Of a stretch of DNA of 64,000 nucleotides, positions 47,392 through 54,132 are shown one piece after another. A model generated the notes under the pieces. That model saw only the letters and a program-made list of their open reading frames with translations. It made no database searches and was not told the origin of the DNA. The stretch is taken from positions 11,753-75,752 of the forward strand of contig DAORND010000006.1 of NCBI GenBank assembly GCA_035440755.1. Direction: 5' to 3'. Each line of letters starts with the position of its first letter. Positions within the stretch are counted from its first letter, which is position 1. A program made the translations under genes and the position numbers. The DNA is from Aquimonas sp002352135. Its GTDB lineage: Bacteria > Pseudomonadota > Gammaproteobacteria > Xanthomonadales > Xanthomonadaceae.

Positions 47392-48749
47392 TGGCCTGAA
47401 TAGGCGCCCGGCAGGTTGGCGAGTTGTGAGGTCAGGAAGCTGCTGGTCGATTGAAGTTGAGAGATCAGCGTATCCAAGGCGGTGAACTGCTTCAGATAGC
47501 GCGACTCGATGGCGTTCATGCGCACATCCAAGGCTTCACGCTGATCGCTGATATCGGCAAGTCGCTCATTCAATGCCGACGTGCGACCGCTCAGCGAGCC
47601 ACTGCTACCGATAAACCCATCGGCCAGCGTGACCAGCTTGTTGGCAAATCCGTCAGTGCCCGAGAAGGCACGCTGCACCGCAGCCGGATCATCGGCCAGC
47701 TTTTCGCGCAGCACCGTCGCGTCCAGCTTCAACGTGCCGTCGGCCTGAAACGTGATGCCCAGATCGTTGAGCATGTCGAATTCGGCGCTGGCGCCAGAAA
47801 TCGAACCGGTCAATGTGCTGCGCAATTGCGTCTGCACCGAGCGGGCCATCGCATCGCCGGTCAGGATCGACGCCTTTTTGGTTTCCGCGTCGTACTTGGT
47901 GGCACTCTTGATCGTGCTGAACACCAGATTCACCGCCGTCACCAGACCTTGAACCTGGGTGACCGCCGCATTGTCATCTCGCGCCACGGTCAAGGTCGTC
48001 AGCGTGCCGATCTCGGCCTTGCTGAGATTGAGGGTAACGCCCTCGATGACGTCGGTAATGTTGTTCTTGTCACGCGTGACGGCAAAGCCGTCGACTTCGA
48101 TTTCCGCATCCGCCGCAGGCGTTGTGGTGGTCATTCCCGTAGCGAACGCGCTCAGTGCGGGTGTGCTGCCCGACACACTGACCGCATTCGCCGCGCCGGT
48201 TTCGCGACCTGTCAGCACCAATCGCACGCCATCGTCGGCGGTGACCAGCGTGGCCGTGACACCGGTGTTGTCGGTGGCGTCATTGATGGCGTCGCGGATG
48301 CCTTCCAGCGTGCCCGTGGTGGTCGTCAGATTGACCGTGAAACTGTCCGCGCCGACGGTCAAGGTGAGGTCGCCATCACCGATCAGGGTTTCCGCATCCA
48401 ACTGTGGCGCGGAGGCCAACTTGCTGGCGGTGGCCAGCGCTTTGACTTCAATGGAATACGCACCGGCCTGCGCGGTGGCCGACGCACTGGCCGAGAAAAA
48501 GCCAGTTGCCGATACCGAAGTCGTGCGTGCGCCGAAGGCACCGGTACTGCCGATAAAGCCCTGTGCCGAGCTGCGCAAGGACGACAGTACGCCGCTGATG
48601 GTGCCGAGCGAGCTGAGTTGCGCACTCGCCAGTGACTGGATCCGATTCAGGCGATTTTCGGCAGGCGCACGTTCGGCAGCCACCAGTTGACTGACCAGAC
48701 TGGAGACATCCAGACCTGAACCCAATCCTGCACTTGTGATGGTTGCCAT
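47388..48749 (-). CDS. fliD: Flagellar filament cap protein FliD
   Basis: 453-residue cap protein (HAP2) that folds flagellin at the filament tip. N-terminal FliD_N signature ITSAGLGSGLDVSSLVSQLV then AAERAPAENRL; C-terminal FliD_C with LGITFQADGTLKLDATVL and a final coiled coil. The central domain is variable and Thr/Ala-rich. It follows flaG by 32 bases. Confidence 0.94.
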   Translation of the reverse strand: MATITSAGLGSGLDVSSLVSQLVAAERAPAENRLNRIQSLASAQLSSLGTISGVLSSLRSSAQGFIGSTGAFGARTTSVSATGFFSASASATAQAGAYSIEVKALATASKLASAPQLDAETLIGDGDLTLTVGADSFTVNLTTTTGTLEGIRDAINDATDNTGVTATLVTADDGVRLVLTGRETGAANAVSVSGSTPALSAFATGMTTTTPAADAEIEVDGFAVTRDKNNITDVIEGVTLNLSKAEIGTLTTLTVARDDNAAVTQVQGLVTAVNLVFSTIKSATKYDAETKKASILTGDAMARSVQTQLRSTLTGSISGASAEFDMLNDLGITFQADGTLKLDATVLREKLADDPAAVQRAFSGTDGFANKLVTLADGFIGSSGSLSGRTSALNERLADISDQREALDVRMNAIESRYLKQFTALDTLISQLQSTSSFLTSQLANLPGAYSGQ

Positions 48750-48781
48750 GATCGAAACTCCTGATACCGCAAACGATCCTG

Positions 48782-49174
48782 CTAGGCACTCTCGCTGATC
48801 ATGCCCTGGCCCGCGTCGCGAATCCGCTTCGCGATGCGCAAGGCCACCTCGGTCGGAATCTGGTAGATGACATCCCCGGATTCCCGATCCACGACACTGA
48901 CGACGACCCGTTGCGCGTCGTCATCGACGCGAAACTGCAGCGCAGTCTGTGAATCCTTTAGCGTCTCGTCCAGCTCTTTCTGAAGCTCGGCGCGATTGAC
49001 CGGTTGGCGCTCGGCAGCCTGCGCCGATTTTGCTGGTGCCTGAGCGAGGTCTGCCGTTGCAACCTGTGCGGCGGCAGTGGCTGCCTCGACCGGCGCAGAA
49101 CGCGACAAAGCCCCGGTACTGCGTACCGGAGCCACTGCCGAGGTAGAACCAATTGTGGGTGCAATCGTAGACAT
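48782..49174 (-). CDS. flaG: FlaG-family flagellar protein
   Basis: 130-residue protein: an Ala/Pro/Ser-rich N-terminal half and the conserved FlaG domain at the C-terminus (LQFRVDDDAQRVVVSVVDRE then SGDVIYQIPTEVALRIAKRI). FlaG proteins influence filament length. The ATG at 49174 has AGGG eight bases upstream; the GTG at 49183 is too near that site. It lies between fliC and fliD. Confidence 0.9.
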   Translation of the reverse strand: MSTIAPTIGSTSAVAPVRSTGALSRSAPVEAATAAAQVATADLAQAPAKSAQAAERQPVNRAELQKELDETLKDSQTALQFRVDDDAQRVVVSVVDRESGDVIYQIPTEVALRIAKRIRDAGQGMISESA

Positions 49175-49195
49175 GGTGTTCACCCTTTATCCCTC

Positions 49196-49219
49196 GGGGT
49201 GCGGTGGCCACCGCACCCC
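49196..49219 (-). terminator. Perfect palindrome between fliC and flaG
   Basis: A 24-base perfect palindrome (half-site GGGGTGCGGTGG) lies 23 bases past the fliC stop. No T-run follows. It could stabilise the abundant fliC mRNA or partly attenuate read-through into flaG-fliD. Confidence 0.5.
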
Positions 49220-49241
49220 TGGGACCCTATGGAGTATTACC

Positions 49242-50681
49242 TTAGCGCAACAGACTCAACACGTTCTGCGGAACCTGGTTGGCCTGGGCCAACATCGCCG
49301 TACCGGCCTGCTGCAGGATCTGTGCGCGGGTCAGATTGGCGGTTTCCGCCGCAAAGTCCGCGTCCTGGATCCGGCTGCGCGCTGCGGTCACGTTCTCGCT
49401 GTTGATGGCCAAGTTCGAGACCACGTTGCTGAAGCGGTTCTGCAGTGCACCGAGATTGGCTCGGCTGGAGTTGATGGTCGCCAGCGCCGAGTCGATGGTG
49501 CTGAGTGCGAGTTCCGCACCGGAGGCGGTGGAGACATCAATGGCTGCCACACCCGCACCGAAGGTTGCCGTGGCTGCCGTGTAGCCAGCCGTCAAACCGG
49601 TTGTTGCCAAACTCGCGCCACCCAGCGTGATGCCTGCGGAATCCGTCGAGGTGAGACGGATGCCACCAAACGTGGTGCCAGCGGTCAGACCCGTCTCTGC
49701 AGCCGCTGTACCGGTTGCCGCAATGGTGACGTTTCGACCATCGGCAGCGGTCAGCGAAACTGCGCCGGTTGCTGTGCTGAAGGTCGCCGTCACACCGGTC
49801 TGATTGGAGACCGCATTGATCGCCGCTGCAGTGTTGCTGCCCATTTCGATGGCGTTTGCACCGGCATCAATCGCACCGACGTTGACACCGTTGATGCTGA
49901 TCGAATCAGCGACGCCGTTCACTGCGCCAAAGGTACCTGCAGCCCCTGTCACCGTCGTGGCCGTCGCTACCGCCGACACACCGGTCTGGCCCGATACCGC
50001 ATTGAAGGCCGCCGCCTTGGCAATCGCACTACTGGTCGCCAAGGTGCTCGACACACCGTCCGACACGGTCGGTCCGATGCCGTAACCGTTGACCGTCACA
50101 CCGCCGGCCGTGATCGCACCGGTGATCACCGTGGCGCTCAGGCTGGTTGAATACGACGAGTTGGTACCCACACCCAGCGCATCGGCCCGCGCACTGGCAA
50201 TCGAGGAGATATCGATCGTCTCACCCTGATTCGCACCGACCTGGAAGGTCTGCGAAGTGAAGGTGCCGTCCAGCAGCTTGACGCCGTTGAACGAGGTCTG
50301 CGTCGCGACCGTGTTGATCTGCTGCACCAGTTGCTCGACTTCGTCCTGCAGGGCAGCGCGGTCGGAAGCACTGTTGGTCGCGTTGGCGGCCTGCACCGAC
50401 AGTTCACGCATGCGTTGCAGGGCGCTGGTCACCGAGTCCAGAGCACCTTCTGCGGTCTGCGCCAGCGAGATGCCGTCATTGGCATTGCGCGAAGCCTGAT
50501 TCAAACCGCGAATCTGCGAGGTCATGCGGTCGGCAATCGCCATGCCCGCTGCATCGTCCTTCGCACTGTTGATGCGCAGGCCCGAAGACAGGCGCTGCAG
50601 GGAGGTGGCCAACGACGAGCCGGAGGTCGTCAGATTGCGCTGGGCATTCAGCGAAGCGACATTGGTGTTGATGACTTGCAT
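49242..50681 (-). CDS. fliC: Flagellin
   Basis: 479-residue filament subunit. The conserved D0/D1 ends are clear: MQVINTNVASLNAQRNLTTS, then ASRNANDGISLAQTAEGALD at the start, and ENVTAARSRIQDADFAAETA, then LTRAQILQQAGTAMLAQANQ at the end, with the terminal LLR. The centre (about 170-400) is the variable, Ala/Thr/Gly-rich surface domain. AAAGGAGA precedes the ATG, and a sigma-28 promoter lies about 105 bases upstream. Confidence 0.96.
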   Translation of the reverse strand: MQVINTNVASLNAQRNLTTSGSSLATSLQRLSSGLRINSAKDDAAGMAIADRMTSQIRGLNQASRNANDGISLAQTAEGALDSVTSALQRMRELSVQAANATNSASDRAALQDEVEQLVQQINTVATQTSFNGVKLLDGTFTSQTFQVGANQGETIDISSIASARADALGVGTNSSYSTSLSATVITGAITAGGVTVNGYGIGPTVSDGVSSTLATSSAIAKAAAFNAVSGQTGVSAVATATTVTGAAGTFGAVNGVADSISINGVNVGAIDAGANAIEMGSNTAAAINAVSNQTGVTATFSTATGAVSLTAADGRNVTIAATGTAAAETGLTAGTTFGGIRLTSTDSAGITLGGASLATTGLTAGYTAATATFGAGVAAIDVSTASGAELALSTIDSALATINSSRANLGALQNRFSNVVSNLAINSENVTAARSRIQDADFAAETANLTRAQILQQAGTAMLAQANQVPQNVLSLLR

Positions 50682-50754
50682 GATGACTCTCCTTTGGGAT
50701 CGTGTTGAGCGTCAGTCGAAACTGGCGTGGATTGCAGCCTTGGCCCTGAGCTGG

Positions 50755-50988
50755 TTAACCCGTGGTGGCCGCTGCTGATCCAGTTATCGGTGTCCCCGAG
50801 GAAATCTTTAGCGATGCCTGAAGCGCTGTCGGGTCAGGATTTTCCCCACACGCTGCCGCCGCGCGTTCAACGGCGTACAGGGCTTGAACGACACGCGGAA
50901 AAGGGACGCGCAGGATCACGCCGATCTGGCCTTGCTCGTCATCAAGCTCGGCCAGCAGGCCTTCTACGCTCGCAAGCGCGTCCTTCAT
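50755..50988 (-). CDS. Small hypothetical protein overlapping the fliC promoter
   Basis: 77-residue ORF with plausible codon use up to about residue 58 (MKDALASVEGLLAELDDEQG...). Its last ~20 codons run through the fliC sigma-28 promoter. I recognise no family. Its first codons and upstream region are the part duplicated in the ~188-bp repeat. It may be real, or the remains of a gene cut during arrival of the integron cassettes. Confidence 0.4.
   Translation of the reverse strand: MKDALASVEGLLAELDDEQGQIGVILRVPFPRVVQALYAVERAAAACGENPDPTALQASLKISSGTPITGSAAATTG
50784..50810 (-). promoter_or_regulatory. Sigma-28 (FliA) promoter of fliC
   Basis: Minus strand TAAAGATT, exactly 11 bases, then ACCGATAA. 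The consensus is TAAAGTTT-N11-GCCGATAA, so both boxes match 7 of 8 or better. It lies about 105 bases upstream of the fliC start. Confidence 0.88.
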
Positions 50989-51163
50989 CACGGTCCGTCG
51001 TTGCACACGACCCCATGACCGTTTTTCGTCTCGCCAGTCCTTTCCGCTGGCTGAAGTCGACGCGATGAATCAAAAGAAGCGTGAGGCGCGATCAGATAGG
51101 ACAACCGCAGACTCAAGCTGCGGACGGCAACGCTTTGCTTGACTGTGGGGAAGGTCCTTGTAG
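50976..51163. repeat. Direct repeat copy 1 (~188 bp)
   Basis: Aligns with 52532-52720 at about 91% by eye (about 16 differences). It covers the upstream region and first codons of the 77-residue ORF. On the minus strand it begins with CTACAAG, exactly where the right half of the third attC-like site should end. Confidence 0.9.
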
Positions 51164-51245
51164 TGGAAGTGAGGGGCAGCCGGAGCGAAGCGTAGGGAAC
51201 CACAAGCGCAGCTTGTGGCTGTCCCGCTCGACTGCAAAGTTAGAC
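51158..51245 (-). repeat. attC-like site 3 (after the 345-residue cassette ORF)
   Basis: Minus strand GTCTAAC (RYYYAAC core, overlapping the gene's TAA stop) begins an imperfect inverted repeat: CGAGCGGGACAGCC pairs with GGCTGCCCCTC further on, with a small CCACAAGC/GCTTGTGG hairpin between. The matching right core GTTRRRY is absent and is replaced by CTACAAG, the first bases of the repeat. Confidence 0.6.
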
Positions 51246-52277
51246 ACCTGCATGGCCTGTGGCTGTCACTGACATCAAAAAGCGCATAAGCAAGAAGTCA
51301 TCCGGTGCGACGAAATCCAGCTCACCATCCGGTTTAACGAACCCTTGGGCTAATCTCTCATGACCAAGCGCTTTGGGGGCCAACTTATGCTTAGCAAAAG
51401 GATTGTGCATTACGAATAAACCATCAAGTAGATGCTCATGATAGTCGGCCTTGGTTGCGACTCGCATGATGGGGTGCAGTGACCCAGGGTTTGGGTGAAG
51501 CGTTTTATACACAGTGCGCGCGTTCGGGTTGTCGGCGAGGGCTCTCACTTTCCCCCAAGTGGCAAGGCTACTGAAAATTACGGCACTCACATCTGAGTAC
51601 TCAGGCGTACAGAAATAGCCAATATCAATACTCGTGCTTTCATTCTTCACGACCCCGTCCACGTTGTAGCTCACCATCTTCTGCGCCCCAGAAGCGATTG
51701 TCTCTTCCTCGTCGTGATAAAGGCCATATAAAGCACTAATGATTGGTCGCATGGCGGCCATGTGGGAAAAAGGCCTGTCAAAGGACGCTATAGCGAGCAC
51801 AAAAGGTTTGCCTTCGCACTGAGGAAGGGTTGCGTATCTCTCGCGTAGGCGCTTGACCTTTGAAGTGAAGCTGTTGCAGATTCGAACTGTTGCTTCGGAG
51901 TTAAAACGGTTCAAATCTTCAGGCAGATCTTCGATGGAGTGACCATGGGGACCAGGTTGCCCTGCCGCTGGCGCACAAATCGTGGCCTCAATGCAGAAAG
52001 ACTCTATACCGCTGACAACGAAGTCGGGAGATGTGAAAGAAAAATCGACAACCGCACCTAGTTCCTTCAAATATGCGTGGAGGTATAACTCCCATAGGCA
52101 GGGTTCAAAGCTGACTTGGAACTCATGACAAAACTTGCCATCGCGGTCCTGAAAGCCCTCAGACCAAGCAAGTAAAACAGCCCGCTCAGCCGCGTATCCG
52201 CCATCACGGATCATGCGATAAATTGGATGCTGACGCTCCGGTACAGCTACATCCTCAAAAAGTGGTAGCGGCTTCAT
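51240..52277 (-). CDS. Integron cassette protein, possible PD-(D/E)XK nuclease-like
   Basis: 345-residue protein of unknown function. A WELYLHAYLKELGAVVDFSF - SPDFVVSG - FCIEATI series has the spacing of Glu, Asp and Glu-x-Thr residues seen in divergent PD-(D/E)XK-type nucleases; this is inference only. No signal peptide or membrane segment. The ATG lies 6 bases after a GTTAGAC core, and the TAA stop is inside the next RYYYAAC core, as typical of gene cassettes. The sequence is notably AT-richer than fliC. A 12-bp inverted repeat (GTTAGACACCTG) brackets the gene. Confidence 0.7.
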   Translation of the reverse strand: MKPLPLFEDVAVPERQHPIYRMIRDGGYAAERAVLLAWSEGFQDRDGKFCHEFQVSFEPCLWELYLHAYLKELGAVVDFSFTSPDFVVSGIESFCIEATICAPAAGQPGPHGHSIEDLPEDLNRFNSEATVRICNSFTSKVKRLRERYATLPQCEGKPFVLAIASFDRPFSHMAAMRPIISALYGLYHDEEETIASGAQKMVSYNVDGVVKNESTSIDIGYFCTPEYSDVSAVIFSSLATWGKVRALADNPNARTVYKTLHPNPGSLHPIMRVATKADYHEHLLDGLFVMHNPFAKHKLAPKALGHERLAQGFVKPDGELDFVAPDDFLLMRFLMSVTATGHAGV

Positions 52278-52283
52278 TCAGGT

Positions 52284-52290
52284 GTCTAAC
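52284..52290 (-). other. attC right-end core GTTAGAC before the 345-residue cassette
   Basis: Minus strand CATTCGTTAGACACC, a GTTRRRY core, directly precedes the cassette gene. A related CATTCGTTAGTC occurs at 52510-52516. A 15-base stretch just upstream of it (GTGGGGAAGGTCCTT, 52296-52310 region) is the exact inverted complement of part of the ~188-bp repeat. Confidence 0.55.
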
Positions 52291-52400
52291 GAATGAAAGG
52301 ACCTTCCCCACCGCGCACCCGATGCGGCGCTCGGTAGTTCGGCCTGGTGGTCGTGCGTGACGATGGGTGGGGGTTCTTCATCACTCGTTCCGGAGGCGGT

Positions 52401-52502
52401 CAGTGTGATTGTGTGCGATGGGGTGAATCTTGCCAAGAATGTGTTTGCCATTCATGACCTCGATCACATTGACAGTGACCGGGAAAATTCAATGAAGACA
52501 GC
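52401..52502 (+). pseudogene. IS110-family transposase fragment
   Basis: A reading frame of about 33 codons contains VNLAKNVFAIHDLD, close to the N-terminal (G/V)xDLAKNVFxxH signature of IS110/IS1111 transposases. It stops at TAA just inside the GTTAGTC-type core. No other part of an IS is visible. Members of the IS1111-attC group are known to insert in attC sites, which fits this location. Confidence 0.45.
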
Positions 52503-52531
52503 GATTCCCGACTAACGAATGGGTCGCCCGC

Positions 52532-52720
52532 GCGCGTCTTTCATCAGGGTCCGTCGTTTCACACGACCACATGACCGTTTGTCGTCTCGCCAGTCCTTCC
52601 CTCTGGCTGAAGTCGACGCGACGTATCAAAACAAAGCGTGAAGCGCCATCAGATAAGACAACCGCAGAATCAAGCTGCGGACGGCAACGCTTTGCTTGAC
52701 TGTGGGGAAGGTGCTTGTAG
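52532..52720. repeat. Direct repeat copy 2 (~189 bp)
   Basis: Second copy of 50976-51163, placed between the 190-residue cassette ORF and the IS110-like fragment. It contains the upstream region and first four codons of the small ORF (ATGAAAGACGCGC) and then diverges abruptly. Confidence 0.9.
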
Positions 52721-52802
52721 CCGTGGTAAGCAGCAGCGGCACGATGAAAGGTCAGGAAACACGATAGCAACCCCCGCTGTCCGCTTCACCACATAGTTAG
52801 AT
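52714..52802 (-). repeat. attC-like site 2
   Basis: Minus strand ATCTAAC core 3 bases after the cassette stop, then imperfectly paired arms: GTGGTGAAGCGGACAGCGG with CCGCTGCTGCTTACCAC. Where the right core should lie the sequence reads GGCTACAAG, the start of the repeat copy. Confidence 0.6.
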
Positions 52803-52804
52803 GG

Positions 52805-53377
52805 CTAGCGCGGAATTTCGCCGCCCACGACTGTACGAAATAGGTACGCCCCGGCCGACTCGATGTGCTTGGGCACCTCCTCAGCCGTTGAGAAAAACTG
52901 GTGCTGAGTGCCCCGTATCCCCTCAAAGATCCATTCTCGCGTATCCAACCCGTGACCCCAACCGAAGTGGTAACGCGTCCAGAACTCTCCTTTCTGGAGC
53001 AGGCGACGAAATACTCTCAACTGTCGCCGGGAAAGGCGCTGGCTTGTTGCCTTGGCAACTAGGTTCGGCTCGGTCTCCCAAGGCACTTCGTACGCCGTAG
53101 CGTCAGCACCACCATCTGGTAACACCTGGAGGTCAATCAAGACCGCTCTTGAGAAGGAAGGTACGATTTCAAATCGGTACCGCTCAACACCAGTGCGAGT
53201 GTCGAGCGGCTCTAGCCCTACACGTTGCAGGTCCTCGGTGTACTGCTTGACGAAGTTTCCCTCGGCAGTGACGTCTGCCAAACGGGTCAGAAACTTCTGA
53301 TCAGCCGCAAGAGAAGGGTCGCAAAGGCTTCCAATGCAAAGTGCGAAACAGAAGCGGCGGGCCAATTTCGCAGCCAT
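52805..53377 (-). CDS. Integron cassette protein, exported, unknown function
   Basis: 190-residue protein with a probable signal peptide (MAAKLARRFCFALCIGSL..., cleavage near SLAA-D, about residue 25). The mature part has no recognisable domain; runs such as YRFEIVPSFSRAVLIDLQVL and GWGHGLDTREWIFEGIRGTQ suggest a mixed alpha/beta fold. Its ATG is formed by the last bases of the preceding GTTAGAT core plus the cassette, and directly follows the TAG of the previous ORF. Confidence 0.7.
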   Translation of the reverse strand: MAAKLARRFCFALCIGSLCDPSLAADQKFLTRLADVTAEGNFVKQYTEDLQRVGLEPLDTRTGVERYRFEIVPSFSRAVLIDLQVLPDGGADATAYEVPWETEPNLVAKATSQRLSRRQLRVFRRLLQKGEFWTRYHFGWGHGLDTREWIFEGIRGTQHQFFSTAEEVPKHIESAGAYLFRTVVGGEIPR

Positions 53378-53435
53378 CTAACGTCGAAGCTGAGCGGCCG
53401 GTTGGCGGAGGTCCGCTCCAGCGACCTGTTTGAGC
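53376..53435 (-). repeat. attC site 1 (~60 bp)
   Basis: The best preserved attC. Minus strand: left core region GCTCAAAC (degenerate), arm AGGTCGCTGGAGCGGACC, short loop, arm GGCCGCTCAGCTTCGAC, right core GTTAGAT. The arms pair imperfectly with extrahelical bases, as in functional attC sites, and the length is in the normal 57-141 range. Confidence 0.75.
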
Positions 53436-53749
53436 GCATGTGCACGCAACCTAGTGCCATCAGGATTCCTTGCATCTCCATCGCGCCGAGTCGGATAGAA
53501 CCGCTTCTTGTGCCCCAGCTCGTAGAACAGGATTCCGTGTATCCCCATGACTTCTGCCTTCCGTATCGGGCGCTGCCAGATGCGAGTGAAGACCTCATCC
53601 AATTTCCCTTCCGGACCCCGCGCGATGACTTCATCAATGAAGGCAATGTCCTGCCCAGGCAGAAAGACAAGGTCAAACTCGTCGTCGGTGGCGGCAAAGA
53701 TGTCGTACACGCAGTTCTCTGCGCCGTCGATGACCTGGATGTTCTTCAT
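53378..53749 (-). CDS. First integron cassette protein, unknown function
   Basis: 123-residue acidic protein (MKNIQVIDGAENCVYDIFAA...). The family seems familiar from other gene cassettes, but I cannot name a function. Runs such as AEVMGIHGILFYELGHKKRF suggest a compact alpha/beta fold. The C-terminal ~25 residues are encoded by the attC site itself and the TAG stop lies in the right core, so the native protein may differ there. Start 53749 has no strong ribosome binding site and probably relies on the leader ORF 5 bases upstream. Confidence 0.75.
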   Translation of the reverse strand: MKNIQVIDGAENCVYDIFAATDDEFDLVFLPGQDIAFIDEVIARGPEGKLDEVFTRIWQRPIRKAEVMGIHGILFYELGHKKRFYPTRRDGDARNPDGTRLRAHALKQVAGADLRQPAAQLRR

Positions 53750-53754
53750 GCGCT

Positions 53755-53814
53755 CTAACGCAAATTCGACTGCACCGTCGGTGCAGCGTAAAAGGCGATC
53801 TTGCCGTGTAACAT
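53755..53814 (-). CDS. 19-codon leader ORF at the integron attachment region (ORF-11-like)
   Basis: Minus strand ATG...TAG with GGAG six bases before the ATG. The TAG lies in the core-like CGTTAGAGC, and the first cassette's ATG follows after 5 bases. Class 1 integrons have ORF-11 at attI with a strong ribosome binding site that raises translation of a first cassette lacking one; size, position and overlap are alike here. The peptide sequence itself is unremarkable. Confidence 0.5.
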   Translation of the reverse strand: MLHGKIAFYAAPTVQSNLR

Positions 53815-53830
53815 GACGTCTCCTTTCACC

Positions 53831-54005
53831 ATGAATACCTCCGTAGCGCAACCGCCGTGGCCGCTGGATCAGATGCCTGAAACGCTGCACCTTCGGCATT
53901 ACAGCCTGCGCACCGAGCAAGGTTACATCTACTGGACAAGACGTTTCATCTACTTTCACGGCAAGCAGCATCTCCGGAATTTGGGGCCGAGGGACGTGGA
54001 GGATT
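53831..54005 (+). pseudogene. intI: Integron integrase, N-terminal fragment
   Basis: About 58 codons. HYSLRTEQGYIYWTRRFIYF then HGKQHLRNLGPRDVE matches the N-terminal SAM-like core-binding domain of IntI integrases (family pattern HYSxRTExxYxxWxRRFIxFHxxxHPRxMGxxEVE). After VE the frame continues with no further similarity. The catalytic domain, the RHRY residues and the IntI-specific patch (about 260 residues) are all missing, so it is inactive. Confidence 0.8.
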
Positions 54006-54132
54006 CCTGCCCTCCTTTGCGACTGAGTGCGGTGTTTCCCTGTCTGGTGCTGGAGATTGAGTGGTCTTGGCTGAGTGACGTCAGGATAAAGCCGCGTGTA
54101 GCCGGTGTCCTATGCCATGCCTCGCCAAACAC

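Larger units (their letters stand above)
50976..54005 (-). mobile_element. Decayed chromosomal integron (truncated intI plus cassette array)
   Basis: A plus-strand integron integrase fragment faces away from an array of minus-strand ORFs, each closed by an attC-like site. This is the standard integron layout with intI and cassettes diverging. The array holds a leader ORF, three cassette ORFs, two repeat copies and an IS110-like scrap. The cassette ORFs are visibly more AT-rich than the flanking flagellar genes. Without a full integrase it cannot recombine on its own. Confidence 0.75.

Noticed and set aside
50976..52720. Repeat copies as a CRISPR array or composite transposon
   Set aside because: Only two long copies with a 1.4-kb interval and no spacers or cas genes; no terminal inverted repeats or full transposase.
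52489..52770. 93-codon minus-strand ORF across repeat copy 2
   Set aside because: The equivalent frame in repeat copy 1 encodes a different peptide, so the frame is not conserved between copies.
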